Positions 1 through 7,927 are shown, numbered from the stretch's first letter. The stretch: DNA of 11,000 bases from JBDTVS01 sp040007095 (GCA_040007095.1 JBDTVS010000217.1:1-11000), one strand, 5' to 3'. Translations and numbers: made by a program. Notes: generated by a model from the letters alone, not told the origin.

Positions 1-1164
1 GAGCTCCAGCAGGCCCAGAAGGCGGAAAGCCTGGCGCGAATGGCCGGCGCCATCGCCCACCATTTCAATAACCAACTCGCCGTGGTGATGAGCAGCCTCG
101 AGCTCTCCATGGGCGAGCCAGCGTTGAGTGGAGACTGCCTGGCCAATGCCATGTTGGCCGCGCGGAAGGCCGCGGAGGTGAGCGGGCTGCTGCTCACCTA
201 TCTTGGGCAAAGTCACGGCAACCACGCGCCCCTGGACCTGTCCGAGGTGTGCGGTCGAAGTCTGCCCATGCTGCAGGCGGCCATGCCCACACGTGTGGTG
301 CTGGACACCGATCTGCCCACACCGGGACCGGCAGTGAACGGGAATGCGAAGCAGCTGCAGCTGATGGTGATCAACCTGGTCACCAATGCCTGGGAGGCGG
401 TCGGGAACCGTGAGGGCACGATTCACCTGACGGTCCGAACAGTGCCTGCCTCAAAGATTCTGACATCCCGGCGTCTCCCTGCAGGATGGAAGCCCAGGGA
501 CGGGACGTACGCGTGCGTGGAAGTGACCGACACCGGGTGCGGGATTGAGAACGAGGAGATCGAGAAGATCTTCGATCCGTTTTTTACCAGCAAGTTCACG
601 GGCCGGGGCCTGGGTCTTCCCGTGGTCCTGGGAATTGTCCACGCCCACAGCGGCGGCCTCGTGGTGCAGAGCCGGAGGGGCCACGAAAGCGGGAGTGCCT
701 TTCGGGTCTACCTGCCGGTCTCTGCGGAACACGTCGACGTTCCCTCGGCCGTCGCGGTGGACGTCGAGGAACGAGACGAGACGCACTGGTCCGGCACCGT
801 GCTTGTGGCTGAAGACGAGGAGACGCTGCGCTGGACGCTGAAAACGACCCTGACACGGCTGGGTTTTTCGGTGCTGGACGCGAAAGACGGGATCGAGGCC
901 ATGGACGTGTTTCGACGGCACAGGGACACGATCCGTTTGGTCTTGTGCGATCTGACCATGCCGCACATGGATGGCTGGGAGACGTTGGCGGCCCTGCGGA
1001 AGCTTTCGCCAGACATTCCGATCGTCTTGACCAGCGGGTACGATGAGGCCGACGTGATGGACGACGACCGTGGCGAACAGCCGCAGGCCTTCCTGGCGAA
1101 GCCCTATTCGCTCGACGCGCTCCGACGGGCGATTCGGCGAGCCTTGGGCGCCGGGAGGCCATGA
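1..1164 (+). CDS. Hybrid sensor histidine kinase with C-terminal receiver domain (5' end outside window)
   Basis: The reading frame is open from base 1, so the sensor part lies upstream; the first ATG inside the window (40) falls within the kinase core and is not the start. Numbering from that ATG: the dimerisation/phosphoacceptor box AHHFNNQL (about residues 6-13, first His the likely phosphosite) is of the AHDFNNLL type seen in CckA-like and other HisKA hybrids. The ATPase domain follows, with N-box N112/N116, G1 box DTGCGIE (164-170), FDPFFTSK (178-185) and GRGLGL (188-193). A receiver domain (about 253-370) has the acidic pair E258/D259, phosphoacceptor D304 in CDLTMP, T331 and K354. The kinase should autophosphorylate on His and pass phosphate to its own receiver; no DNA-binding output domain is present, so a separate phosphotransfer protein or regulator is expected elsewhere. 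The signal sensed cannot be read here. The gene converges with the next one, with a 51-bp gap. Confidence 0.93.
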   Translation, partial: ELQQAQKAESLARMAGAIAHHFNNQLAVVMSSLELSMGEPALSGDCLANAMLAARKAAEVSGLLLTYLGQSHGNHAPLDLSEVCGRSLPMLQAAMPTRVVLDTDLPTPGPAVNGNAKQLQLMVINLVTNAWEAVGNREGTIHLTVRTVPASKILTSRRLPAGWKPRDGTYACVEVTDTGCGIENEEIEKIFDPFFTSKFTGRGLGLPVVLGIVHAHSGGLVVQSRRGHESGSAFRVYLPVSAEHVDVPSAVAVDVEERDETHWSGTVLVAEDEETLRWTLKTTLTRLGFSVLDAKDGIEAMDVFRRHRDTIRLVLCDLTMPHMDGWETLAALRKLSPDIPIVLTSGYDEADVMDDDRGEQPQAFLAKPYSLDALRRAIRRALGAGRP

Positions 1165-1215
1165 CAGCCTCCAAGGAAGAACTCGCGGGGCGATAGTGAC
1201 CGAGACGCCAAGCGT

Positions 1216-1599
1216 CTAACGCTTCTTCACGCGTTTTGCGGCCCGTTTCACCGTCTTCCTGGCGCTGGTGGCGGCTTTCCCCGCGCGCCTCACTGCTTTT
1301 TCAACCGTCCGCGTCACACGGACCGTCCCACGCTTGCTCTTCGTTCGAGCACGCGTCACGGCCTTCTTCGTTCGACGCGCCACGGCCTTGACCCTTTTGA
1401 CTATCGCGGCGGCCTGAGCCCCTGCGTTGGCGGCGGCAGCCGACAAGGCTTCCTGCCCGGTGGCCAGCGCTTCGTCCACCGGATGCGGATGCTCCGCCTG
1501 GAACGACTCGATCGTGTCCGCGACGCTTCCGATCGCGCGGCCGACCACCTGGGCCGCCCGGTCGACAGCGCCGCTACGCTTACTCTTGCCTTTTGCCAT
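1216..1599 (-). CDS. Small basic histone H1-like (Lys/Ala-rich) protein, 127 aa
   Basis: The 127-residue product has two parts. Residues 1 to about 66 are mixed, with an Ala-rich helical stretch. From about residue 67 to the end it is almost entirely Lys, Arg, Ala, Thr and Val in short KAV/KRA/RRTKKA-like units, ending in KKR. This composition matches bacterial histone H1-like/HC1-type nucleoid proteins with AlaK-rich tails, so non-specific DNA binding is the likely role; a nucleic-acid-binding role other than nucleoid compaction is possible. An open frame continues 39 codons upstream to 1716, but ATG 1597-1599 is preferred because it follows a GGGAGG ribosome site (1603-1608) and starts with a typical basic MAKGKSKR. 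The ribosome site is only 3 nt from the ATG, tighter than usual. It stands alone, converging with the kinase gene. Confidence 0.75.
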   Translation of the reverse strand: MAKGKSKRSGAVDRAAQVVGRAIGSVADTIESFQAEHPHPVDEALATGQEALSAAAANAGAQAAAIVKRVKAVARRTKKAVTRARTKSKRGTVRVTRTVEKAVRRAGKAATSARKTVKRAAKRVKKR

Positions 1600-1625
1600 A
1601 ATCCTCCCGAGGTTGACGAGAGCCG

Positions 1626-1631
1626 AGTATA
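1626..1631 (-). promoter_or_regulatory. Possible -10 box for the histone H1-like gene
   Basis: On the minus strand TATACT lies about 27 nt upstream of the ATG at 1599, which would give a short leader containing the GGGAGG site. No good -35 match is seen 17 nt further upstream, so this is a weak call based on position and one hexamer. Confidence 0.25.
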
Positions 1632-1946
1632 ACCCCCGGCGTTGATGTTTCGGCGGATTGAAGAGATGTCCCCACGATGTCGGCGTTGTTGTCCGCCCTC
1701 CTTGTTCGCGGCCCATGTCTGCTGACGGATCATCACGCCGCCGCCCAGGTTGCCCGTGAGCCAGAGGATCAACAGTGATCGATCGCGTGGAGCATCCGAC
1801 CGAGAACTGACCTGGATGACCGGGCGCGCGAGACGACGCGTGGGCACGATCAGCGCCGGCTCACTCTTGATTCCCGAACGGCAGACCTAGGGAAAACCGG
1901 ATTGCCATCGCGGACTCGATCCGCGAGACCGCGAGGGCTCTGGCGT
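1632..1946. other. Intergenic stretch without a convincing gene
   Basis: Upstream of the histone-like gene the minus strand carries an open frame (1401-1847) whose first part includes a weakly hydrophobic, glycine-rich stretch near residues 24-38. It then runs out of frame through the histone-like gene and has no recognisable domain. Nothing here resembles a tRNA, an insertion sequence or a strong terminator. Confidence 0.5.
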
Positions 1947-2300
1947 TCAGTCGCGTATGCAGACGCCGAAGACCAAGGCAATTCCCACAGCAAGAACGGC
2001 CATATACGCGTGAGATCGGAGGGATAGTACAAACCACAATCCCAGCCCAGCGAAGAGAAACGCCACGAGTAACGGTTTCGCCACCATACTCGTTTTAGTG
2101 CTCCACCAACGCGGGCACCAGCTTAAACGGGATTCTCCGGCTCGGGTCCGCAGTCGTTCGTAGCCAACAAGGAGCACGGCGACGATGGTCGTGAGCAACA
2201 CCGACAGGAGAGAAGGTGCCTGAGCCAGAGGATCTATGTCGGAGGAGACACGATACGGTTGGCGAGCGGCATAATTCTCATGTCCCGGTGTTCGAGTCAT
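1947..2300 (-). CDS. Small membrane protein, up to 117 aa, two or three transmembrane segments
   Basis: I do not recognise a named family. From the ATG at 2300 the product has a polar N-terminus (1-25), a hydrophobic helix at about 29-46 (LLSVLLTTIVAVLLV), a basic, Trp-rich linker (ERLRTR...RLSWCPRWW), and two more hydrophobic helices at about 74-94 and 98-114, ending CIRD. A shorter start at ATG 2087 (MVAKPLL..., 46 aa, two helices) is possible. The best support for coding is a paralogue at 8158-8403. From the MV(A/V)K methionine to the stop the two align over 46-48 residues with one 2-residue gap and about 15 identities, sharing Trp18, a central His and the terminal Cys..Asp. Upstream of that Met the RL dipeptide sits at the same spacing in both. 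Neither start has a strong ribosome site, so the 5' end is uncertain. It probably sits in the inner membrane; function unknown. Confidence 0.45.
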   Translation of the reverse strand: MTRTPGHENYAARQPYRVSSDIDPLAQAPSLLSVLLTTIVAVLLVGYERLRTRAGESRLSWCPRWWSTKTSMVAKPLLVAFLFAGLGLWFVLSLRSHAYMAVLAVGIALVFGVCIRD

Positions 2301-2860
2301 GTGGCGGCCCGCGTCCGGAACACCGAGCGAGCCGAGCGGCCGTTCGCCGCTGCGATAATGCCAAAATCGTTTCCGCGACTTATCCTGTGGAAATCGCATG
2401 AGCGCCCCCGGTCCTACGTGGCACGCTGATCATGTGTCGGAACGATGGCCTCGGACCTCGCCGAATACCCGAATATCTGTGAGTGAAGATGGCTGGGATC
2501 GCGTCGGTGCCACTGCCAAAGTGCATTCTGAGATCCTGCGGAGACGAATGGACCCGAGTCGCACCGAACGAGCGACAGATGACAACAGGCGGCGATCCCA
2601 TGAGGGTGACGGTAATCGCGAGCGGCCAACGAGTGGTATCGAGTCGAGACCGTATTTTGTGGGATTCTCGGCCCTACCCGCGATATCCCCTGCCCTGACC
2701 TCTCCGCACGAGACAGGACTCGCGACTCGCTCAATAGCCACTGTCAGCTCGTCCGTTGCGTTGGCTCCCTGCCGGTATTCGGCGTGGCGCAGCCAGAGCC
2801 GTCGCCGGCGGGAACTCCGACCCATATGAGAGGCCAACACCAACGCGCCAGCCCTCGGCC
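2301..2860. other. Gene-poor stretch between small membrane gene and htrA
   Basis: Several frames stay open on both strands (for example 2430-2864 minus and 2398-2829 plus), but they overlap heavily, are Arg/Ser-rich and show no domain, membrane segment or good ribosome site. Their openness is best explained by high GC. No tRNA, repeat array or mobile-element end was seen. About 40 nt just before 2861 show weak similarity to the sequence before 7928, so the large duplication may begin here. Confidence 0.5.
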
Positions 2861-4384
2861 TCAATAGCGCCGGCAGGTCACGAACATGAGATGGTTGTTT
2901 CGTTCGACTTGAAGGACGATGTTGCCGTCTTGTTTCAACCCACTCAACAGGACGCGTAATCCGTCGATGCTCCTGACGGCGAATCCGTTGACGGCGTGAA
3001 TGACGTCGCCAACCAGCAGCTTCGCGTCACGGTCGTGGCGACGCACGTCTTCGGCCTTGGCAGCGACCGCAACCCCCGACGCGATCCGAAGCTTCGGCAA
3101 GAGTTCCAGCATGCTCGCCGTGACGTCCGCGCCGACGATACCCAACTCTTGAATCGAATTCTTCGCCGGATCGGCCAGGTCGGCGAGCTGATCCACGTCT
3201 TCCGGCCGGTCCACGACGGGAATCGTCACCGTGAGCGTCTCGGTTCCTCGCTCAAGTCCGAGTTTCACCGTGTCGCCGGGGCCGATCGTGTTCAGCGCCA
3301 ATCCGAATGCGGGAACACTGGGCACTGGTCTGCCGTCGACCGACACCACGACGTCCTGCACCAGTACTCCCGCACCATCGGCGGGACCTTCAGGCGTCAC
3401 GTCCGCCACGACGACGCCCGGCGTCTTCGAAAGATCGAGACCGGCTGCGAGTGCCGGCGTGATGGCCTGCACACTGATGCCGATGAACCCGCGATGCAGG
3501 CGACCGTGTTCTCGCAGCTCTGGATAGGCTGAAGCAAGGATGGAGCTGGGGATCGCAAAACCCAACCCCTGATTTCCTCCCGAGTTCGAGATGATGAAGG
3601 TGTTCAGTCCGACGAGTTCGCCATCGATATTGACGAGCGGCCCTCCACTGCTGCCGGGATTGATAGCGGCGTCGGTCTGAATGTAGACATTTGGACTGTT
3701 GGGGTCCGTCTGCCGTGCCACGGCACTCACCACGCCCATCGTGATCGAATTGCGCAGCCCCTCTGGGCTGCCAATCGCGAACACCAGTTCTCCTTGGCGG
3801 ACCTTGTTGTAGTCGGCGATGGGAAGCGCCCGCAAGCCCGGCGTGTCGATCTTGAGGAGTGCGAGATCGAGGTCGCGCGCCGTCCCCACAATCATCGCAT
3901 CCACGGTCTGGCCCCTCTCTGCCGCAACCGACGCGATGGGCCCGTCGTCGGTCGCCGCGCCGTGGAGCACCACTTGGACGCGCTCCGCCCCGGCAACGAC
4001 GTGTGCGTTGGTCACGATGTAGCCGTCGGCGTCAACGATGACTCCCGATGCGCTGCCGTGCCGGCGACCGAGGACGAGGTTGGTCTCGCCAGTGTCATGA
4101 CTGTCGACTGGACCGTACCCGGTAACCTGCACTTGCACTACGCTCTGGGACACCTGCTTCGTCAACCGCTCGACCGACGCACTCAGCTCGCGAAGACCAG
4201 TCGCGGACGCCCCCGTGTCATCGGGGCGCTGCGCCACGAGCGATCGGGCTGGCAGGATGACCGCGAAGGCCACCAGCACCCAAGCGATCCTCGGCTTTCT
4301 CCAAGTCCGGCCGCGGTGTGACCGCGGACCAGTATCGCGTCTCCATGCGGCGCTTTCTCGAGCAACACGAAATGTCAGGCTCAC
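2861..4384 (-). CDS. HtrA/DegP-type trypsin-like serine protease with two PDZ domains
   Basis: Numbering from the GTG at 4384 (about 507 aa). A long basic N-terminus leads to a hydrophobic signal segment (about 33-51, WVLVAFAVILPARSLVA) with likely cleavage before Gln52, so the enzyme is secreted to the periplasm or held at the membrane. The protease domain shows the HtrA triad: His128 in TNAHVV, Asp173 in DLALLKID and Ser246 in GSSGGPLVN, with the upstream QTDAAINPG stretch. PDZ1 covers about 297-392 (GFIGISVQ..., then GPADGAGV) and PDZ2 about 410-504 (GDVIHAVNGF near its end). The role is envelope protein quality control: degrading or chaperoning misfolded exported proteins, with PDZ domains binding C-termini and controlling assembly. 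The start is uncertain. The frame is open to 4708, with ATGs at 4432 and 4708, but the sequence above about 4540 is a repeat shared with the right copy and is unlikely to encode protease. GTG 4384 has GCGGAG 4 nt upstream. Confidence 0.9.
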   Translation of the reverse strand: MSLTFRVARESAAWRRDTGPRSHRGRTWRKPRIAWVLVAFAVILPARSLVAQRPDDTGASATGLRELSASVERLTKQVSQSVVQVQVTGYGPVDSHDTGETNLVLGRRHGSASGVIVDADGYIVTNAHVVAGAERVQVVLHGAATDDGPIASVAAERGQTVDAMIVGTARDLDLALLKIDTPGLRALPIADYNKVRQGELVFAIGSPEGLRNSITMGVVSAVARQTDPNSPNVYIQTDAAINPGSSGGPLVNIDGELVGLNTFIISNSGGNQGLGFAIPSSILASAYPELREHGRLHRGFIGISVQAITPALAAGLDLSKTPGVVVADVTPEGPADGAGVLVQDVVVSVDGRPVPSVPAFGLALNTIGPGDTVKLGLERGTETLTVTIPVVDRPEDVDQLADLADPAKNSIQELGIVGADVTASMLELLPKLRIASGVAVAAKAEDVRRHDRDAKLLVGDVIHAVNGFAVRSIDGLRVLLSGLKQDGNIVLQVERNNHLMFVTCRRY

Positions 4385-4488
4385 ATGACTCCGCGTGTTG
4401 AACGCAATGAGAGTGGGAGTCCGAGCAACCATCGATGTGTTCGATGACGGTCGATAAACCGCTCCGGATCGCGTCGGTGGTGACATCA

Positions 4489-4612
4489 GAGGCTCAAGCG
4501 GGTTCGGTCCGATGAACTGCGGGCCCGCCGCACCGTGAACATCAGCACGACCAGGACCACGACCCCGAGGACAACAGCCCACTGGGCCGATGAGTTGAAT
4601 CGCCAGCATGAC
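4489..4612 (-). pseudogene. Possible relic of the small membrane protein gene
   Basis: On the minus strand this stop-to-stop frame encodes a hydrophobic helix (AVVLGVVVLVVLMF) followed by a basic linker ending RLSL and a TGA at 4486-4488. Helix, Arg pattern and RLS align with the first membrane segment and linker of the protein at 1947-2300, and the DNA aligns with the corresponding part of 8158-8403. There is no usable start codon and the frame stops where the parents continue into their second helix, so it looks like a truncated third copy. The match is short and judged by eye. Confidence 0.35.
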
Positions 4613-4880
4613 TACACGACGACTGAACGTTCCCGCGACCCGCCCAGACATCGCTTCGCCGAGGGAGTGTCTGACCTTGGACGTGGCGCGCGGCAGCGCG
4701 AAGTGCATAGTGGCCTCGAGTTGCCAGTGAAGCCTCGACCTCGGACGCCTGCACAGTCGGCATCAGGCGTCCACCAACGTAGCAAGTACGCCCGACACCT
4801 GGGTATCCGGACGGGACAGTATTACTTCAGCGGAAAGACCGCAGACGCCGTATCAGACTGGATTCGCCGAGCTGTGTAGG
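4540..4880. repeat. Left copy of a ~340-bp diverged repeat (partner at 8390-8718)
   Basis: This block aligns in direct orientation with 8390-8718. Matching anchors include 21 identical bases at 4678-4698 (= 8523-8543), the tgaacgttccc element near 4624, and CTGGGTATCCGG at 4799 (= 8646) followed by matching cGGGAC.GTATT.CTTC. In both copies it lies between the htrA side (left) and the GT-C-like side (right). Differences are spread throughout with few indels in the central ~90 bases, so the duplication is old. On the minus strand one frame (…ALxAAARHVxGQT…RGNVQ) has about two thirds identical residues between copies, suggesting the block once encoded protein, but neither copy keeps a clean gene here. 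Confidence 0.8.
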
Positions 4881-4929
4881 ACGAACGCACGGAGCGCGCC
4901 GATTGCGCTGGCGGCGACATGGTCGGGGT

Positions 4930-5150
4930 AGTGATCGGCTCGCGCAGTTGGCGCCGAATCCGAACCACGCGATATTCGGAGGGCTGCTAACTGATGGCGC
5001 GAATGGCTCACGTCGATCCCAAATGGATTCGTGGAAACCATCACCTTGTTGCCACTCGTCGGGATCGCGGGGGCAGAGCCGGGCCGTGTGGAAATCGTTA
5101 GTTTCGCCCGCCAGCCGGATAGGTGGCGATGGCAGGCGACACTCTCGACC
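4930..5150 (+). pseudogene. Frameshifted fragment of the GT-C-like membrane protein gene
   Basis: This stretch matches codons ~350-415 of the gene starting at 9108. The 20 bases at 4950-4969 are identical to 10174-10193 (LAPNPNH), and the 16 bases aatggattcgtggaaa are shared (NGFVE). The first part reads LAQLAPNPNHAIFG in one frame. A shift then follows, and the match resumes in another frame from NGFVETITLLPLVGIAG (parent NGFVENVASLPLVGTAV) to a Trp-rich stretch near 5130. The first ~349 codons and everything after ~415 are missing, so no functional product is possible. It ends within about 10 bp of the ATPase stop codon (5157-5159). Confidence 0.85.
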
Positions 5151-5156
5151 GTTTGG

Positions 5157-7649
5157 CTACGCTGCTGCCGCGGGTGCGCGCCATCTGATCATCACGACCT
5201 TCACGGCATCGTTCACGACCAGGCACGAGACGCTCGAATAGATAAGAACCGCGAAGGTCTGAGACCACGGCAATGGCAGGAGTCCCGGAAGACCCACACG
5301 CGTGAAGAGGGTGCCCGCGAGTGCATCCGCCGTGAGGGCGGCCATCAGGGTTGCGCTGGGCCTCGTCGACCAGAACGCGCGGCGCTCCCGGGCGGACACC
5401 ACGGAGAACACGGCAAAGTAGAGCAGCATCAAGAAGCTGAACGTATAGACGGCGTTGTCGTTGGTCGCCAAACCGAAGCGCGACCAGCCGATCCACAGGA
5501 GGAGGAGCGTCTCCGCGACCATCGCGATGCCGAGGACCACGGACACGGTGATGAAGCCTCCGATATTCCATGTCTCTGGTCTCCTGGACGACCGCACGTG
5601 GTCCGTCGCCAGCGCGATTTTGGCGAAGTCCGTCATGAACGTCAGCAGCAACATCGCGAACGCGGAGACCACGAACTTGCCGGTGACCAAGTAGGCGACG
5701 GCCACGAAGCCGGCCTTCAGAATGGTCCGGCTGATCTTGTTGACGATCCACGTGAGAATGCGCTGGTAGATGGTTCGGCCCTCCTCGACCAGGGCGATGA
5801 TGTTGGTCAACCCCGGCGTGGTCAGCACCACGCTCGCGGCACCTTTCGCCACGTCGGTCGCGGTGCTGACGGCAATGCCGACCTCGGCCTGGCGCAGCGC
5901 GGGCGCATCGTTGACCCCATCACCCGTCATGCCGGTGACATGTCCCGCGGCCTGTAGGTGCTGCACCACGATGTATTTGTCTTCGGGAAAGACTTCGGCG
6001 AACCCATCGGCGCCCGCGAAGAGGTCAACCGTCTTGTTGCTGTCCGGCCCGCTCGCGGCCTTCAGGTCCGCCATGGGCCGGATGTTGGGCAACCCGATGC
6101 CGCGAGCGATTTCGCTCGCGACCGCCAGTGCGTCGCCGGTGAGCATCTTCACGGCCACGCCAAGTTCCATGAGCGTAGCGATCAGTTGCTTGGCATCCGG
6201 CCGAGGTGGGTCGTACAACGACACCAGTCCGATCAATGCCGGCGGGCCCGTTTCGGGACCGCGTGCCACCGCCAGCGTCCGATAGCCGTTTGCGGCAGAC
6301 GCGCTGACCCGCGCTTCCAATGTTGCGATCACCGCGGGCTGCTGTCCACAGGCTTCGGCGATGGTGCGCACGGCGCCTTTCATCACGCGCAGCCGCTGTC
6401 CGTCTTCCACGACCACCGCTTCAGTCCGACGGTTGCTCGCATCGAACGGCGTAAAGGACACCCGCGTGACCGCGGCCAGTTGTTCGACGAGATGCCGCTC
6501 CTTGGCGGCGGCCAGGAACGCGAGGTCAATCGGATCCTGGTTGGCCTCCTGCGATGCGAGCGCGCCGGCCATCAACGCGTCGGCGTCCGTCGCGGGCTCG
6601 ATCGGGGTCACGCCCGTGACGGCCAGTTGGTTCATCGTAATCGTGCCGGTCTTATCCACGCAGAGCACGTCCATCGTCGCCGCGTCCTCGGCGGCGCTCA
6701 AACGCGTGACCAGCACGCCGCGCTTGGCCAGCTCCTTCGACCCAAAGGCCATGCTCACGGTAAACATGACGGGAAGGGCGACCGGCACGGCGCTCATCAG
6801 CAGCACGAGGAGGAGAGGCACCATCTCCAGGAGCGGCGCGCCGCGGACCAGCGACAGGACGACGACCACGCCCAGCAACGCGCCGACGATCACGAACAGC
6901 CAGCGGACGACCTTGGTCACCAGCGCTTCAATGTGAAGCGTCGGTCGGGCTTGCTGTACAAGCTCCGTGGTGCGGCCGAAATACGTCTTCGCGCCGGTGA
7001 GGATGACGATTCCGTTGCCCTCGCCCCGGCGGACGACCGAGCCCGACGCCACCACGTCGCCGGCGGCTTTGTCCGCGTCCCTGGATTCGCCGGTGAGTGC
7101 CGACTGATCCACGGTCAACGCACCATTGAGAAGTTTCACGTCCGCCGGCACGATGTCCCCGGCGCGCACGCGCACGATGTCGCCTGGGACCAACTCCCTG
7201 GCGGGGATCACCTCCCAGCTCGACTCGCGCCGGACGCGCGCATTGACCTGCAACCGTTGCCGCAGAGCCGCCACGACGCCGGCGGCCCGCCGCTCCTGCG
7301 CGAAGCTCAACGCGGCGTTGATCACCAGCAGCGCGCTCACGACGACGAGATCCGAATATTTTCCGAGTACGGCTGACAGCAACATGATCAGTTCGAGCAT
7401 CCAGGCCGAGATGCCCCAGAACTTCCGGAGGAACTGGAGGACCGGGTGCTCTTTCTGCTCGGCGACTTCGTTGTAGCCGTGCGCCCTGCGGCGGACGTCC
7501 ACCTCTGCGCGCATGAGTCCAGCGTCGGGGTTGACGTTCAAGGCCCTGAGCGCGTCGGGCACCGACGCGGCGGCAATATCGGGAGCCCTGGCCTGCGCGG
7601 ACTTCACGGGTCCGGGTTTCGATTCGGATGTTCTGGAGGTGGCTGGCAT
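5157..7649 (-). CDS. P-type ATPase, P3A (plasma-membrane H+-ATPase-like) class, 830 aa
   Basis: An ATP-driven cation pump of the inner membrane, with full-length domain order. The actuator domain has TGES at 186-189. M4 carries AVPVALPV (287-294). Phosphorylation occurs on Asp332 in DKTGTIT, with the upstream stretch KRGVLVTRLSAAEDAA that is typical of P3A pumps. The nucleotide-binding domain is about 340-500, KMLTGD is at 501-506, and the hinge GDGVNDAPAL at 576-585. M5-M10 follow, including the MTDFAKIALATDHV segment (672-685), which fits the conserved P3A NDGTIMTISKDRV region. No metal-binding N-terminal domain or CPC motif is present, so a heavy-metal P1B role is unlikely. By eye, the M6 Asp of plant proton pumps appears replaced by Val660, so the transported ion is uncertain (H+ most likely; Mg2+ or another cation possible). 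ATG 7649 follows a weak AGCGGA ribosome site. It is a single gene, not obviously in an operon. Confidence 0.93.
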   Translation of the reverse strand: MPATSRTSESKPGPVKSAQARAPDIAAASVPDALRALNVNPDAGLMRAEVDVRRRAHGYNEVAEQKEHPVLQFLRKFWGISAWMLELIMLLSAVLGKYSDLVVVSALLVINAALSFAQERRAAGVVAALRQRLQVNARVRRESSWEVIPARELVPGDIVRVRAGDIVPADVKLLNGALTVDQSALTGESRDADKAAGDVVASGSVVRRGEGNGIVILTGAKTYFGRTTELVQQARPTLHIEALVTKVVRWLFVIVGALLGVVVVLSLVRGAPLLEMVPLLLVLLMSAVPVALPVMFTVSMAFGSKELAKRGVLVTRLSAAEDAATMDVLCVDKTGTITMNQLAVTGVTPIEPATDADALMAGALASQEANQDPIDLAFLAAAKERHLVEQLAAVTRVSFTPFDASNRRTEAVVVEDGQRLRVMKGAVRTIAEACGQQPAVIATLEARVSASAANGYRTLAVARGPETGPPALIGLVSLYDPPRPDAKQLIATLMELGVAVKMLTGDALAVASEIARGIGLPNIRPMADLKAASGPDSNKTVDLFAGADGFAEVFPEDKYIVVQHLQAAGHVTGMTGDGVNDAPALRQAEVGIAVSTATDVAKGAASVVLTTPGLTNIIALVEEGRTIYQRILTWIVNKISRTILKAGFVAVAYLVTGKFVVSAFAMLLLTFMTDFAKIALATDHVRSSRRPETWNIGGFITVSVVLGIAMVAETLLLLWIGWSRFGLATNDNAVYTFSFLMLLYFAVFSVVSARERRAFWSTRPSATLMAALTADALAGTLFTRVGLPGLLPLPWSQTFAVLIYSSVSCLVVNDAVKVVMIRWRAPAAAA

Positions 7650-7927
7650 CGCAGAATATCCGCTCTGGCATCGGCGCGGTCTGATAGTCCGGCCTTCAGT
7701 TCCCGACGCAAGCCTTATGAGGAGTCACCGTGATCGGACACGACACCGATGTCACAGGTTCAGTCGAGCTTGCGTCCCCCAGCAAGACGTGGCCGAGAGA
7801 AGGCGTGTTGGAACGACACCTGTCTTGAGAGCGGCAGGAAGAAGCGCAGGTTCGACAACGCACTTCGTGGACTCACAGAGTCGATGTCAGTGTTACTAAC
7901 GGACAGCCAGCCGTGGGCGATCAGCCT
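7650..7927. other. Upstream region of the ATPase gene; no convincing gene
   Basis: On the plus strand a GAGGAG ribosome-like site (about 7719-7724) precedes GTG 7730, but the frame it opens is only 32 codons (stop 7826-7828) with no recognisable motif. Longer plus frames (7513-7899, 7749-8060) run over the ATPase gene or the protease relic and are not credible. The ATPase promoter should lie here on the minus strand, but no clear -35/-10 pair was found. Confidence 0.45.

Noticed and set aside
451..1174. Long minus-strand and alternative plus-strand frames inside the kinase gene
   Set aside because: High-GC shadow frames; the kinase frame carries all conserved motifs.
1203..1217. Perfect 6-bp inverted repeat (AGACGC/GCGTCT) between the convergent kinase and histone-like genes, as a bidirectional terminator
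   Set aside because: The stem is short, overlaps the minus-strand stop codon and has no T-run on either strand.
2398..2864. Overlapping open frames on both strands as a gene
   Set aside because: No domain, no ribosome site, Arg/Ser-rich composition in every frame.
5031..7376. Long plus-strand frames (5031-5957, 5958-7376) opposite the ATPase gene
   Set aside because: They are His/Arg/Gln-rich antisense shadows of a fully motif-supported P-type ATPase; only the first ~100 bases of 5031-5957 have meaning, as part of the GT-C relic.
7730..7828. 32-codon plus-strand frame after a GAGGAG site
   Set aside because: Too short, with no motif or homologous copy; the ribosome-like site may be chance.
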